64,000 nucleotides of DNA from Agrobacterium salinitolerans (GTDB lineage: Bacteria; Pseudomonadota; Alphaproteobacteria; Rhizobiales; Rhizobiaceae): the NCBI RefSeq assembly GCF_002008225.1, contig NZ_MRDH01000037.1, positions 124,001 through 188,000 on the forward strand, given 5' to 3'. The notes below the pieces were generated by a model. That model saw only the letters and a program-made list of their open reading frames with translations, searched no databases and was not told the origin of the DNA. A program made the position numbers and the translations under genes. Shown one piece after another: positions 8,714 to 17,560 of this stretch. Positions within the stretch are counted from its first letter, which is position 1. Each line of letters starts with the position of its first letter.

Positions 8714-10177
8714 ATGACGCTCAGCTTCGATCCAGACAGCCTGTCCTTGCCGATCGGCCATTTCATCGGCGGTCAGCTGATCCCGGCTCAAAACGGCATC
8801 GACATGCATCGCCCTTCGGACGGCGTCGAATATGCCGGCTGCCCCAGGGCGGATGCCGCGCTGGTCGATGAAGCGGTGCAGACTGCCAAGGCCGCGCTGA
8901 AAAGCAGCAACTGGGGTGGCGTGCGCCCGCGCGAACGCACGAAGGCCCTGCAGCGCTGGGCCGACCTGATCGAGCAGGAAGCCGAGACCCTGGCGAAGAT
9001 CGAAGCGCTGTCCTCCACGCGGCCCGTCGGCCAGCTGATTGCCGGGGACATTGCCGTGACCGCCGAACAGATCCGCTTCTTCGCCGAATTCGCCGACAAG
9101 GAAGGCGGCGATCTCGTACCGACCGACGATACGAGCCTCGGCATGATCATGACCGAACCCTATGGCGTGGTCGGCGCGATTACCCCTTGGAATTTCCCCG
9201 TCTCCATGGCGGGCTGGAAACTCGGCCCGGCGCTCGCGGCCGGCAATGCCGTGGTGCTGAAACCATCGGAAATGACGCCTTTCTCCAGCATTTTCATGGC
9301 TGAACTGGCCATCAAGGCCGGCCTGCCCGCCGGCCTCATCAACATCGTACTCGGCGACGGGCCCGTGACGGGCAACGCCATCACCGGCCATCCCGAGATT
9401 TCCAAGGTCAGCTTCACCGGCTCAACCGCCGCCGGTGCCGCCATCATGGCCAATGTCGCCCGCACCGGCATCAAGCCCATGACGCTGGAACTCGGCGGCA
9501 AAAGCCCGCAGCTGGTCTTTGCCGATGCCGATATTGAAAAGGCGGCAGCAGCGATCGCCGGCAATATTCTTTCCAATGCGGGACAGGCCTGTGTCGCCGG
9601 CTCGCGCATCATCGTTGAGGAAAGTGCGGCCGACGCCCTTTGCGCCGCGATCATCGCCCGCATGAAAACGGTGAGGCCCGGCCCGACCTGGGATGAGACG
9701 ACGCAATATTCCCCGATCATCTCCGAGGTGCAGCGCAAGCGCATCGATGGCATCGTGCAGGCGGCGGTCGCCCATGGCGGCGAATGCCTGACGGGTGGCG
9801 CAGTGATGGATGGCCCCGGCTATTTCTATCAGCCGACGCTGATCGCCAATGTCGACCAGACCTCCCCTGCCGTCACCGAGGAAATCTTCGGGCCGGTGCT
9901 GACACTACAGACCTTCCGCACGGAAGAAGAGGCTCTGGCGCTTGCCGATCATCCGACATACGGTCTGGCGGCGGGTCTTTTCAGCCGCGACGTCTCGCGT
10001 GTCCTGCGACTGTCGCGCGCGATCCAGGCCGGAACGATCTGGGTCAATCGTTACGGGCGTTCGCGCGACCACATATTGCCGACCGGCGGTTACAAACGCT
10101 CCGGCATCGGCAAGGATCTCGGACGCGCGGCCTATCTCGCCAACCGCAAGAGCAAAAGCGTCCTTATCGGACTGTAA
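8714..10177 (+). CDS. NAD(P)-dependent aldehyde dehydrogenase, PuuC/BetB-like
   Basis: A 487-residue aldehyde dehydrogenase with the oxyanion Asn160 (ITPWNFP), general base Glu259 (LELGGK) and nucleophile Cys293 (NAGQACVAGSR), all in canonical positions. ATG 8714 is preceded by AGAGGG; a reading that starts earlier (8561) runs through a hairpin and is not conserved in kind. Substrates of close families are gamma-aminobutyraldehyde, gamma-glutamyl-gamma-aminobutyraldehyde and betaine aldehyde. The flavin oxidase, omega-aminotransferase and succinate-semialdehyde dehydrogenase nearby support an amino-aldehyde. Confidence 0.88.
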   Translation: MTLSFDPDSLSLPIGHFIGGQLIPAQNGIDMHRPSDGVEYAGCPRADAALVDEAVQTAKAALKSSNWGGVRPRERTKALQRWADLIEQEAETLAKIEALSSTRPVGQLIAGDIAVTAEQIRFFAEFADKEGGDLVPTDDTSLGMIMTEPYGVVGAITPWNFPVSMAGWKLGPALAAGNAVVLKPSEMTPFSSIFMAELAIKAGLPAGLINIVLGDGPVTGNAITGHPEISKVSFTGSTAAGAAIMANVARTGIKPMTLELGGKSPQLVFADADIEKAAAAIAGNILSNAGQACVAGSRIIVEESAADALCAAIIARMKTVRPGPTWDETTQYSPIISEVQRKRIDGIVQAAVAHGGECLTGGAVMDGPGYFYQPTLIANVDQTSPAVTEEIFGPVLTLQTFRTEEEALALADHPTYGLAAGLFSRDVSRVLRLSRAIQAGTIWVNRYGRSRDHILPTGGYKRSGIGKDLGRAAYLANRKSKSVLIGL

Positions 10178-10190
10178 CAGGGGAATTCTC

Positions 10191-11234
10191 TTGAAAACGC
10201 ATCGCATCGCACTCATTCCCGGAGACGGCATCGGCCAAAGCGTGACGGACGCGGCGTGGCAGGTCCTCAATGCCGTCGCCCAAACCTCCGGTTTTGCGCT
10301 CGAAGGAACCGAATTCCCCTGGTCCTGCGCCTTCTACAAGGAAACCGGGTCGATGATGCCGAAGGACGGCATCGAAACGCTGCGCGGCTTCGACGCCATC
10401 ATGCTCGGCGCGGTCGGCTGGCCGGCGGAAGTGCCTGACTCGGTGTCGCTGCACGGTCTACTGCTGCCGATCCGCAAGGCTTTCGTGCAATATGCCAATA
10501 TCCGCCCGCACCGGCTGCTGCCCGGCGTGCAAGGGCCCTTGAAGGCGGACGGCTTCGATATTCTCTGCATCCGCGAAAACACGGAAGGCGAATATTCCGG
10601 CGCTGGCGGGCGTGTGCATCAGGGCACGGACGACGAGGTCGCCGTCGAAACCTCGATCTTCACCCGCAAGGGTGTGGAGCGAATCCTGCGCTTCGGTTTC
10701 GAACAGGCGCAAAAACGTCGCGGCAAGCTCGCATCCATCACCAAGTCCAATGCCCAGAAATATTCGATGGTGTTCTGGGACGAGGTGACCCATAAGCTCG
10801 CGGCGGAGTATCCAGATGTCGAGGTCACGAGCTACCACATCGATGCCATGGCGGCGCGCATGGTGATGGCGCCGGAAAGTCTCGATGTCGTGGTCGCCTC
10901 CAACCTCTTCGGAGACATTCTGACCGATCTCGGCGCGGCCATTCAGGGCGGTCTGGGTTTTGCCGCCTCCGCCAATATCAATCCCGACCGCAGCGCGCCC
11001 TCGATGTTCGAGCCGGTGCACGGTTCCGCCCCTGATATCGCCCATCTCGGCATCGCCAACCCCATCGCCGCCATCTGGTCCGGCGCGATGATGCTGGAGC
11101 ATCTTGGCGAAAAGGATGCGGCAGCAAGGATCATGACGGCGCTGGAAACGGCGACCGCTCGCGGCATCGGCACCGTGCCGGGCAAGGACAAGACGGACAC
11201 CATCACCGCCGCGGTTCTCGCGGCACTCGCCTGA
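10191..11234 (+). CDS. tartrate dehydrogenase / 3-isopropylmalate dehydrogenase-like enzyme
   Basis: A 347-residue member of the beta-decarboxylating dehydrogenases. HRIALIPGDGIG is at the N-terminus, RENTEGEYSG near 125, the catalytic Lys in SITKSNAQKYS near 185, and the metal Asp pair in NLFGDILTDLGA near 245. The sequence is closest in style to TtuC tartrate dehydrogenase/decarboxylase, which also acts on malate. The start is TTG 10191, preceded by AGGGGA at 6-7 nt; no ATG fits. It lies 13 bp after the aldehyde dehydrogenase and 12 bp before gabD, so the three are one operon. The physiological substrate is not certain. Confidence 0.85.
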   Translation: MKTHRIALIPGDGIGQSVTDAAWQVLNAVAQTSGFALEGTEFPWSCAFYKETGSMMPKDGIETLRGFDAIMLGAVGWPAEVPDSVSLHGLLLPIRKAFVQYANIRPHRLLPGVQGPLKADGFDILCIRENTEGEYSGAGGRVHQGTDDEVAVETSIFTRKGVERILRFGFEQAQKRRGKLASITKSNAQKYSMVFWDEVTHKLAAEYPDVEVTSYHIDAMAARMVMAPESLDVVVASNLFGDILTDLGAAIQGGLGFAASANINPDRSAPSMFEPVHGSAPDIAHLGIANPIAAIWSGAMMLEHLGEKDAAARIMTALETATARGIGTVPGKDKTDTITAAVLAALA

Positions 11235-11246
11235 TTTCGGAGACTT

Positions 11247-12707
11247 ATGATGCAAGGCTTGAAGGACAAGGAACTCTTTCGCCAGACGGGCTTGATCGGT
11301 GGCGCATGGAAGGCGGCAGCATCGGGCAAGGTGGTGGATGTCATCGATCCGGCGACACAGGCGGTTATCGGCACCGTGCCTGATATGGGCGGCGCGGAAA
11401 CCCGCGCGGCAATCGAGGCTGCCAACGCGGCCTTCGGTCCATGGAAGAAAAAGACCCATGCGGAGCGTGCCGCCCTTCTGGAAAAATGGTTTGCGCTGAT
11501 GATCGAGAATATCGACGATCTCGGCCTGCTCCTCACCATCGAACAGGGAAAACCGCTTGATGAGGCCAAGGGAGAAATCCGCTACGGCGCATCCTTCGTC
11601 AAATGGTTTGCCGAAGAGGCCCGGCGCATCGGCGGCGGCACCATCCCCTCACCGACGCCAGACAGGCGCATCGTGGTGCTGAAGGAGCCGGTCGGCGTCT
11701 GCGGCATCATCACGCCATGGAATTTCCCGAATGCGATGATCACCCGCAAGGTCGCGCCGGCACTCGCCACCGGCTGCACCGTCGTTATCAAGCCTTCGGA
11801 ATTCACGCCCTATTCGGCCTTGGCGCTTGGCGTGCTCGCCGAACGGGCGGGCATCCCCGCAGGCGTCATCAACATCGTCACCGGCATGCCGACTGATATC
11901 GGCAATGAAATCATGGCCAACGAGACGGTTCGGAAAATTTCCTTCACCGGTTCCACCCGCGTCGGTTCGCTGTTGATGCGCGGCGCTGCGGACAGCATCA
12001 AACGGCTGTCGCTGGAACTGGGCGGCAATGCGCCTTTCATCGTTTTTGACGATGCCGATCTCGATCTCGCCGTTGAAGGTGCGTTGGTTTCGAAATTCCG
12101 CAATGGTGGCCAGACCTGCGTCTGCGCCAACCGGATTCTGGTGCAGTCTGGCGTTTATGACGCCTTTGCGAAGAAGCTGGCGGATCGCGTCGACGCCATG
12201 CGCGTTGGCCCCGGAACGGAAGCGGGCGTTTCCATCGGCCCGATGATCAACCAACCGGCCATCGCGAAAATCCGCGCCCATATCGATGACGCCGTCTCCA
12301 AGGGTGCCACGATCATCACCAAGCCGCGCAATCTGCCTGATGGTCCGCAATATACAGCGCCCGTGGTGCTGACGGGCGCAACGACGGCGATGCAGCTGGC
12401 GAGCGAGGAGACTTTCGGACCGGTCGCTCCGCTCTTCCGCTTCGAGACGGAAGAAGAGGCGCTCGCCATCGCCAATGGAACACCCTTTGGCCTTGCCGCC
12501 TATTTTTACACCGAGAACCTCAAGCGCGCCTGGCGCGTGGGCGAAGCGCTGGAATTCGGCATGGTCGGCCTCAATACCGGATTGATCTCCACAGAGGTCG
12601 CCCCTTTCGGCGGCGTCAAGCAATCCGGTCTCGGCCGCGAGGGCGCGCAGATCGGGATCGAAGAATATCTGGAAACCAAGGCCTTTCATATCGGTGGGCT
12701 TGCCTGA
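11247..12707 (+). CDS. gabD: succinate-semialdehyde dehydrogenase
   Basis: A 486-residue aldehyde dehydrogenase of the GabD subgroup. Visible are PWNFP near 157-161, Glu257 (LELGGNAP), Cys291 in NGGQTCVCANR (the CxC pair typical of bacterial SSADHs) and the C-terminal GVKQSGLGREG. It oxidises succinate semialdehyde to succinate with NAD(P), feeding the TCA cycle. It is the last gene of the operon and is followed by a strong terminator. Along with the class III aminotransferase at 15931 it suggests 4-aminobutyrate as an intermediate; a glutarate-semialdehyde role is also possible. Confidence 0.88.
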   Translation: MMQGLKDKELFRQTGLIGGAWKAAASGKVVDVIDPATQAVIGTVPDMGGAETRAAIEAANAAFGPWKKKTHAERAALLEKWFALMIENIDDLGLLLTIEQGKPLDEAKGEIRYGASFVKWFAEEARRIGGGTIPSPTPDRRIVVLKEPVGVCGIITPWNFPNAMITRKVAPALATGCTVVIKPSEFTPYSALALGVLAERAGIPAGVINIVTGMPTDIGNEIMANETVRKISFTGSTRVGSLLMRGAADSIKRLSLELGGNAPFIVFDDADLDLAVEGALVSKFRNGGQTCVCANRILVQSGVYDAFAKKLADRVDAMRVGPGTEAGVSIGPMINQPAIAKIRAHIDDAVSKGATIITKPRNLPDGPQYTAPVVLTGATTAMQLASEETFGPVAPLFRFETEEEALAIANGTPFGLAAYFYTENLKRAWRVGEALEFGMVGLNTGLISTEVAPFGGVKQSGLGREGAQIGIEEYLETKAFHIGGLA

Positions 12708-12731
12708 CGCCCACTTCTTTCCTCCCCGCCT

Positions 12732-12760
12732 AAAGGGCCGCTCTGCGGCCCTTCTTTTTT
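12732..12760 (+). terminator. rho-independent terminator after gabD
   Basis: GGGCCGC-TCT-GCGGCCC (12734-12751) forms a GC-rich hairpin followed by a T-rich tail ending at 12760. It is 25 bp downstream of the gabD stop. Confidence 0.9.
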
Positions 12761-12771
12761 GCAGATGCAAC

Positions 12772-12794
12772 AAAAAAGCGGCCCGGAGGCCGCT
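12772..12794 (-). terminator. rho-independent terminator of the minus-strand oxidase gene
   Basis: On the minus strand AGCGGCC-TCCG-GGCCGCT is followed by TTTTTT. It lies 7 bp beyond the stop of the flavoprotein gene at 12801 and faces the gabD terminator, insulating the two convergent units. Confidence 0.9.
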
Positions 12795-12800
12795 CTTGAA

Positions 12801-14075
12801 TTATCGAAACGTGTCGAGCATCTTGTAATAATAGCCTACCAGCGGCAGGAACCAGGGCTTTCCGAAGTGCCCCGGCACCGCCGGCCAATCCAGCCCTTTT
12901 AGCGGGTTCCTGTCCGGCCGTCCCAGAATGGCGTCAGCCATGATCATGCCGAGATGGGTGGAAAGCTGTGCGCCATGGCCGGAATAGCCCATGGCGTACC
13001 AGACACCGTCATGAAAACCGGCGCGCGGATAACGGTCCTTGGTCATATCGACCAGTCCGCCCCAGCAATAATCGATCGGCACATGGGCAAGCTGCGGGAA
13101 GATGCGATGCAGGCTTTCAGTCAGGATCGCACCGCTCTTGGCGTCGGAACGCTGGTCCGATGTCGCGGAAAAACGGGCGCGGCCGCCGAAAATCAAGCGA
13201 TTGTCCGGCGCCAGACGGAAATAATTGCCGATATTCATGGTATTGACGTAGGTTCGGTTGCCCGGAACCGAAGCCTTGATCTCGGCATCCGTCAGCGGCC
13301 GCGTGGCGATGATGAAACTGCCGACCGCGATGATGCGGCGGCGGAAATAACCAAAGCCGGAAGGCGTATAGGCACCGGTCGCGACCAGAACATTGTCGGC
13401 CGTCACCTTGCCGCGCGGGGTTTCCAGCTCATGGAGCTTGCCGTTCTGAGTATGCTTCGTCACGGCAGCATTTTCGAAGATCACCGCGCCATGCCGGCTG
13501 GCGGCTTCGGCAAGACCGGCGACATAACGGCCCATATGCATCATGGCGCTTTTTTTAGAGAGCATCGCGCCGTAGAAAGGCGAGCCGATTTCCGCCTTCA
13601 GATCAGCGGCGGACAAAAGCGCCGTATCAGGATCGACCTCGGCGTGAACGGCTTCGAAATTCCTGGCAAGTCCTTCGAAATGCTGTGGTTTCGATGCCAT
13701 TTTAAGCTTTCCGGCGCGCCGGAAATTGCACTCGATCCCCTCCTCCGCAATCAGCGCCTCCAGCGTATCGATGGAGGAATCGAGCGCCTGGTAGAGCGCG
13801 ATGGCCCGCTCCTTGCCGAGTTCCGCTTTGGCGGAGAGATAGGAATGGGCAAGGCCATTGTTGAGATGGCCACCGTTGCGGCCCGAAGCGCCCCAGCCCA
13901 CGCGCTGCCCTTCCAGAACGACGACGCGCGCACCGGCTTTCACAAGCTGGCGCGCGGCACCGAGACCCGTGAAGCCGCCACCGATGACGGCCACATCATA
14001 ATGGCCTTCGACAGGACCTTGCGCCGCCCCCGCAAAGAGGGGCGCCGTGTCGTGCCAATAGGAGACGAGCTTCAT
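12801..14075 (-). CDS. FAD-dependent amine/amino-acid oxidase (DAO family, PuuB-like)
   Basis: A 424-residue flavoprotein with the dinucleotide motif VAVIGGGFTGLGAA near residue 28-41 and the family block GWGASGRNGGHLNNG near 60, followed by the DAO fold and a C-terminal FAD-binding MGYSGHGAQLSTHLG. Relatives include gamma-glutamylputrescine oxidase PuuB, which makes an aldehyde, ammonia and H2O2. The start is taken as ATG 14075 (AGAGG 9 nt upstream); TTG 14081 would leave only 3 nt. The HAD gene lies upstream, its stop only 15 bp away, in the same operon. No puuA or puuD ligase/hydrolase is nearby, so the substrate may be a free or differently blocked amine. Confidence 0.85.
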   Translation of the reverse strand: MKLVSYWHDTAPLFAGAAQGPVEGHYDVAVIGGGFTGLGAARQLVKAGARVVVLEGQRVGWGASGRNGGHLNNGLAHSYLSAKAELGKERAIALYQALDSSIDTLEALIAEEGIECNFRRAGKLKMASKPQHFEGLARNFEAVHAEVDPDTALLSAADLKAEIGSPFYGAMLSKKSAMMHMGRYVAGLAEAASRHGAVIFENAAVTKHTQNGKLHELETPRGKVTADNVLVATGAYTPSGFGYFRRRIIAVGSFIIATRPLTDAEIKASVPGNRTYVNTMNIGNYFRLAPDNRLIFGGRARFSATSDQRSDAKSGAILTESLHRIFPQLAHVPIDYCWGGLVDMTKDRYPRAGFHDGVWYAMGYSGHGAQLSTHLGMIMADAILGRPDRNPLKGLDWPAVPGHFGKPWFLPLVGYYYKMLDTFR

Positions 14076-14090
14076 GATCAATGTCCTCTC

Positions 14091-14759
14091 TTACAGTCCG
14101 ACAACGCCAGCAAGGCCGGAAATATCGGCAATTTCCGTGTAACCGTAATAGGGGTTTGCAGGTTCATGGCCACGGTTAACCCAGACCTTGTTCTTGATGC
14201 CGAGATCGTGCGCCGACATCAGATCGTAGCGGAAGGAGGACGACACATGCAGGATGTCCTCCGGGCCGCAACCGAGCATGTCGAACATATATTCGAACGC
14301 CTTGAAATGCGGTTTGTAGGCCTGTGCCTGTTCGGCCGTATAGACGGCATGGAACGGTGCGCCGAGTTTTGCAACATTCGACATGATCTGTGAGTTCATG
14401 GCGTTGGACAGAATGACCAGCGGAATCTCCTTGGCGACCTTTGAAAGACCCGCCGGAACGTCCGCATGCGGCCCCCAGGTCGGAACCCGCTCATAGACCA
14501 TTGCCGCATCCTCGTCCTTGAAAGCGACACCATTGCGCTTGCAGGTGCGCGACAGGGCATTGTGAACGACCTCTGCGTAGGGCTTCCAGTCATGCATGAC
14601 CTCATCAAGACGATAGGCGGAAAAATTCTTGATGAATTCCTCCATCTCCGCTTCTCCCAGACGATCACCGTAGAGATCGCGGGCAGCCTCTGCCATCTGG
14701 AAATGAATGAGCGTGCCGTAGCAATCGAAAGTGATGTATTTCGGGCGGAAGATTGTCAT
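14091..14759 (-). CDS. HAD-superfamily hydrolase, haloacid dehalogenase type II
   Basis: A 222-residue HAD protein. Motif I is ITFDCYGTLI with the nucleophile Asp at 11, motif II is LVILSNAMN (Ser) near 117, motif III Lys is in AYKPHFKAF near 148, and motif IV is HVSSSFRYDLMSAHD near 173. This is the (S)-2-haloacid dehalogenase subgroup (FDxYGT). Many members in amine-catabolic clusters have no proven dehalogenase activity. It is in one operon with the downstream flavoprotein and has a distant relative at 17561-18274 on the other strand. Confidence 0.85.
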   Translation of the reverse strand: MTIFRPKYITFDCYGTLIHFQMAEAARDLYGDRLGEAEMEEFIKNFSAYRLDEVMHDWKPYAEVVHNALSRTCKRNGVAFKDEDAAMVYERVPTWGPHADVPAGLSKVAKEIPLVILSNAMNSQIMSNVAKLGAPFHAVYTAEQAQAYKPHFKAFEYMFDMLGCGPEDILHVSSSFRYDLMSAHDLGIKNKVWVNRGHEPANPYYGYTEIADISGLAGVVGL

Positions 14760-15079
14760 CTCGTCGTCATCCTTGCTTGGGGATTGGTGGTGGCTGCAAT
14801 AATCAGATCATAGATGCCTTTGTCCGATCGGCGCACCGCAATTGCTGTTCGCGGAAGCAGATTGTTGCGTATCCAGCCGCCAGTTTGGCAGAGAGTTGCG
14901 CCGGGGCGGACTGGCAGATCCCCCTCTCCGGCACTCCGGACCGATGCGAACAAGACGCGGCATAAGATGCGGCGGCGGATAAAAGCAACAGCGAAACATA
15001 TCGAACCTTCCCATTTGTCGGGACAATCTTCTTTCGGCATCGGTCTATCAATGAATAAGCAGAACAAGGGAGTACCGGC
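14760..15079. other. divergent intergenic region, no gene seen
   Basis: A 320-bp gap between the HAD gene (minus) and the GNAT gene (plus). Open readings across it lack family similarity and ribosome sites. It must carry the divergent promoters, but I see no strong -35/-10 pair or perfect long palindrome. The last 60 bp are AT-richer and contain the AAGGGAG ribosome site for the gene at 15080. Confidence 0.5.
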
Positions 15080-15916
15080 ATGCAGGCGAGCCTGATCGAT
15101 ATCCAAACGTTTCAACCGGACCACCTCGACGCGGCCGTTGAACTTTCCCGCCAGGCCGGATGGCCGCACCGGAAAGAGGACTGGGCCATGGTCCTTTCCA
15201 TCAGCAAGGGTTTCGTCGCCGTTGAGAACGGCCGCGTCGTCGGGACCGCAATGGCGAGCCTGCTCGGCGACAGTTGTGCCACGGTGAATATGGTGATCGT
15301 CGATGAGGCGATGCGTGGCCGCGGCGTCGGCCGTCAGTTGATGCAGGCGGCGCTGGCAGCAGCAGAAAATCGGGAATGCCGTCTGACGGCGACGTCCGAC
15401 GGGCTGCCGCTCTACGAAAAAATGGGCTTTGTTGCCTGCGGCCAGGTGCTTCAGTATCAGGGTGTTCCACTCGCCACCGACAAACCGGCTGGCGTTGCAT
15501 GGGCAGACAGGGTTGAGCCAGCCGAACTTGCAGTGATTGATGCGCAGGCCTTTGGTGCAGATCGAGGCAACCTATTTGTAGAGCTTGCAGAGAGGGCGCG
15601 CTTTGCACTCGTGCAGGAGCAAGGCGTCACCAAGGGTTTTGCCGCCCTGCGCGCCTTCGGACGTGGCGAAGTCATCGGCCCCGTCGTGGCGGAAAATGTT
15701 GAAATTGCGAAAGATTTGATTGCTTTCGTCATTTCCGAACGAGCCGGTGAATTCCTGCGTTTGGACACCACGGTCGATACGGGTCTTGCCCCCTGGCTTG
15801 CCGAACACGGCCTTGCCCATGTGGGTGGCGGCATCGCCATGCGCCGGCCGAAAGCCGACATCTCAGCCGACAAACAATTCAAAACATTTGCATTGACCAG
15901 CCAGGCACTCGGCTGA
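15080..15916 (+). CDS. two-domain GNAT-family N-acetyltransferase (paralogue of 4987-5865)
   Basis: A 278-residue protein. The N-terminal GNAT domain carries VDEAMRGRGVGRQLMQAAL near 76-94 (acetyl-CoA motif A, RGRGVG intact) and LYEKMGF near 114. The C-terminal Acetyltransf_18-like domain includes RGEVIGPVVAENVEIAKDLI. It shares its layout and several blocks with the acetyltransferase at 4987-5865, but its motif A is closer to consensus. It is 14 bp upstream of the class III aminotransferase and probably co-transcribed with it. An amine or amino-acid acceptor is inferred from context only. Confidence 0.87.
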   Translation: MQASLIDIQTFQPDHLDAAVELSRQAGWPHRKEDWAMVLSISKGFVAVENGRVVGTAMASLLGDSCATVNMVIVDEAMRGRGVGRQLMQAALAAAENRECRLTATSDGLPLYEKMGFVACGQVLQYQGVPLATDKPAGVAWADRVEPAELAVIDAQAFGADRGNLFVELAERARFALVQEQGVTKGFAALRAFGRGEVIGPVVAENVEIAKDLIAFVISERAGEFLRLDTTVDTGLAPWLAEHGLAHVGGGIAMRRPKADISADKQFKTFALTSQALG

Positions 15917-15930
15917 ATCCGGAGAGACCC

Positions 15931-17304
15931 ATGTTAAGCAATTCACTGATCGAACTGGATCGCGCCCATCTGGTGCACCCCGTCTCCTCCTTCCGCGGCC
16001 ATGAAAAACTCGGCGTGCGGGTGCTGAAATCGGCAAGCGGCGCCACCGTCACCGACATGACCGGCCATCAGTTGATCGATGGTTTTGCCGGCCTGTGGTG
16101 CGTCAATGCCGGTTATGGTCACGACAGCATCGTTGAAGCGGCGGCAAAGCAGATGCGGGAATTGCCCTATGCGACGGCCTATTTCGACATTGGCAGCGAA
16201 CCGGCGATCCGGCTCGCCTCCGAGCTTGCCGACCGCGCGCCGGGCGATCTCAACCATGTCTATTTCACGCTTGGCGGTTCCGATGCGGTGGACAGCACCA
16301 TTCGGTTCATCCGCTACTACTGGCATGCCAAAGGTCAGCCGCAACGCGACCAGTTCATCTCCATCGAACAGGGTTATCACGGCTCCACCACCGCCGGTTC
16401 GGGCCTCACCGCCCTGCCCACTTTCCATGCCGGTTTTGGCGTGCCCTACGACTGGCAGCACAAAATCCTGTCGCACTACGCCTACCGTAACCCGGTGGGA
16501 AGCGACCCGGCCGCCATCATCGCATCCTCCCTGCAAATCCTGAAGGACAAGATCGAGACGATCGGTCCGGACCGTGTCGCCGCCTTCTATGCGGAACCGA
16601 TCCAGGGTTCCGGCGGGGTTCTCGTACCGCCTCCCGGCTGGATCAAGGCCATGCGCGACCTCTGCCGGTCCTATGGCATCCTCTTCGTCGCCGACGAGGT
16701 CATCACCGGCTTTGGCCGGACGGGGCCGCTGTTTGCCTGCGCTGACGAGGATATCGTGCCGGACTTCATCACCACCGCCAAGGGCCTCACCTCCGGCTAC
16801 GTGCCGATGGGCGCCGTCTTCATGGCGGACCACGTCTATGATACAATAGCCGACTTCGCAGGCGAGGCCGCAATCGGGCACGGCTACACCTATTCCGCCC
16901 ATCCCGTCAGCGCCGCCGTCGGTCTCGAAGTGCTGAAACTTTACGAGGGCGGGCTGCTGGAAAACGGCCGCCGCGCCGGCCAAAGGCTGATGGCCGGGCT
17001 TGAGAGCCTGAGAAGCCATCCGCTGGTCGGCGATGTCCGCGGGCGCGGCATGCTCGCCGCCCTCGAACTCGTGACAGACAAGGACAGGAAGACGCCCTTG
17101 CCGACCGCGGCCGCCCCCGCGCGAAAAGTTTTCGACCGCGCTTGGGAAAACGGCCTGATCGTGCGTGCCTTTGCGAACGGTATTCTGGGTTACGCGCCGC
17201 CGCTCTGCTGCACCGACAGCGAGATCGACGCCATCATCGAGCGGACGCTGAAGACCCTCGATCAGACGCTCGAAGACCCCGCGGTGCGGGCCGCCATGGC
17301 CTGA
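15931..17304 (+). CDS. class III PLP-dependent omega-aminotransferase
   Basis: A 457-residue fold-type I transaminase. The PLP Lys is Lys284 (TTAKGLTSGYVPMGA), Asp255 contacts the ring nitrogen (FVADEVITGFGRTG) and the phosphate-binding GGSDAVDST lies near 115-123. It belongs to the group that includes putrescine/4-aminobutyrate-pyruvate transaminases and beta-alanine-pyruvate transaminase. It would give an aldehyde from a terminal amine, with pyruvate as the usual acceptor. Neighbouring SSADH and amino-aldehyde dehydrogenase genes fit the next steps. Confidence 0.9.
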   Translation: MLSNSLIELDRAHLVHPVSSFRGHEKLGVRVLKSASGATVTDMTGHQLIDGFAGLWCVNAGYGHDSIVEAAAKQMRELPYATAYFDIGSEPAIRLASELADRAPGDLNHVYFTLGGSDAVDSTIRFIRYYWHAKGQPQRDQFISIEQGYHGSTTAGSGLTALPTFHAGFGVPYDWQHKILSHYAYRNPVGSDPAAIIASSLQILKDKIETIGPDRVAAFYAEPIQGSGGVLVPPPGWIKAMRDLCRSYGILFVADEVITGFGRTGPLFACADEDIVPDFITTAKGLTSGYVPMGAVFMADHVYDTIADFAGEAAIGHGYTYSAHPVSAAVGLEVLKLYEGGLLENGRRAGQRLMAGLESLRSHPLVGDVRGRGMLAALELVTDKDRKTPLPTAAAPARKVFDRAWENGLIVRAFANGILGYAPPLCCTDSEIDAIIERTLKTLDQTLEDPAVRAAMA

Positions 17305-17560
17305 GGCTATAGCCGGGAGGCGTTGCGCCACCCTCTCGAAATGTCGCAACGCACCGCATATTCGCAATATTCTGCCGAAGAGCTATTCCATTTCGGCGAA
17401 TCCGGCGCGCCAAAAGTGCCAAACTATTAATGCAAACGGCAATAAACGCCATAAAAAAGGGCGTAATCGCAAATGGGAACGGGGCAAGGACCCCGTCCGG
17501 GAACAGAATAATCTGCCGCAGTCTCCCCAAGAGACCGAGGCGGCAAAGCGGAGACCGACA

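Noticed and set aside
12801-14075. Assigning the flavoprotein firmly as PuuB and the region as the Puu pathway
   Set aside because: The gamma-glutamylputrescine ligase (PuuA) and the gamma-glutamyl hydrolase (PuuD) are not in the window, so only family-level names were used.
14756-15169. A 137-codon minus-strand reading in the gap upstream of the GNAT gene
   Set aside because: No ribosome site, odd composition, and it overlaps the start of the GNAT gene on the other strand.
17479-17496. ACGGGG/CCCCGT hairpin upstream of the second HAD gene as a terminator
   Set aside because: Six pairs with no T-run and placed 65 bp before a start codon; it may be a leader hairpin, but support is too thin for a separate feature.
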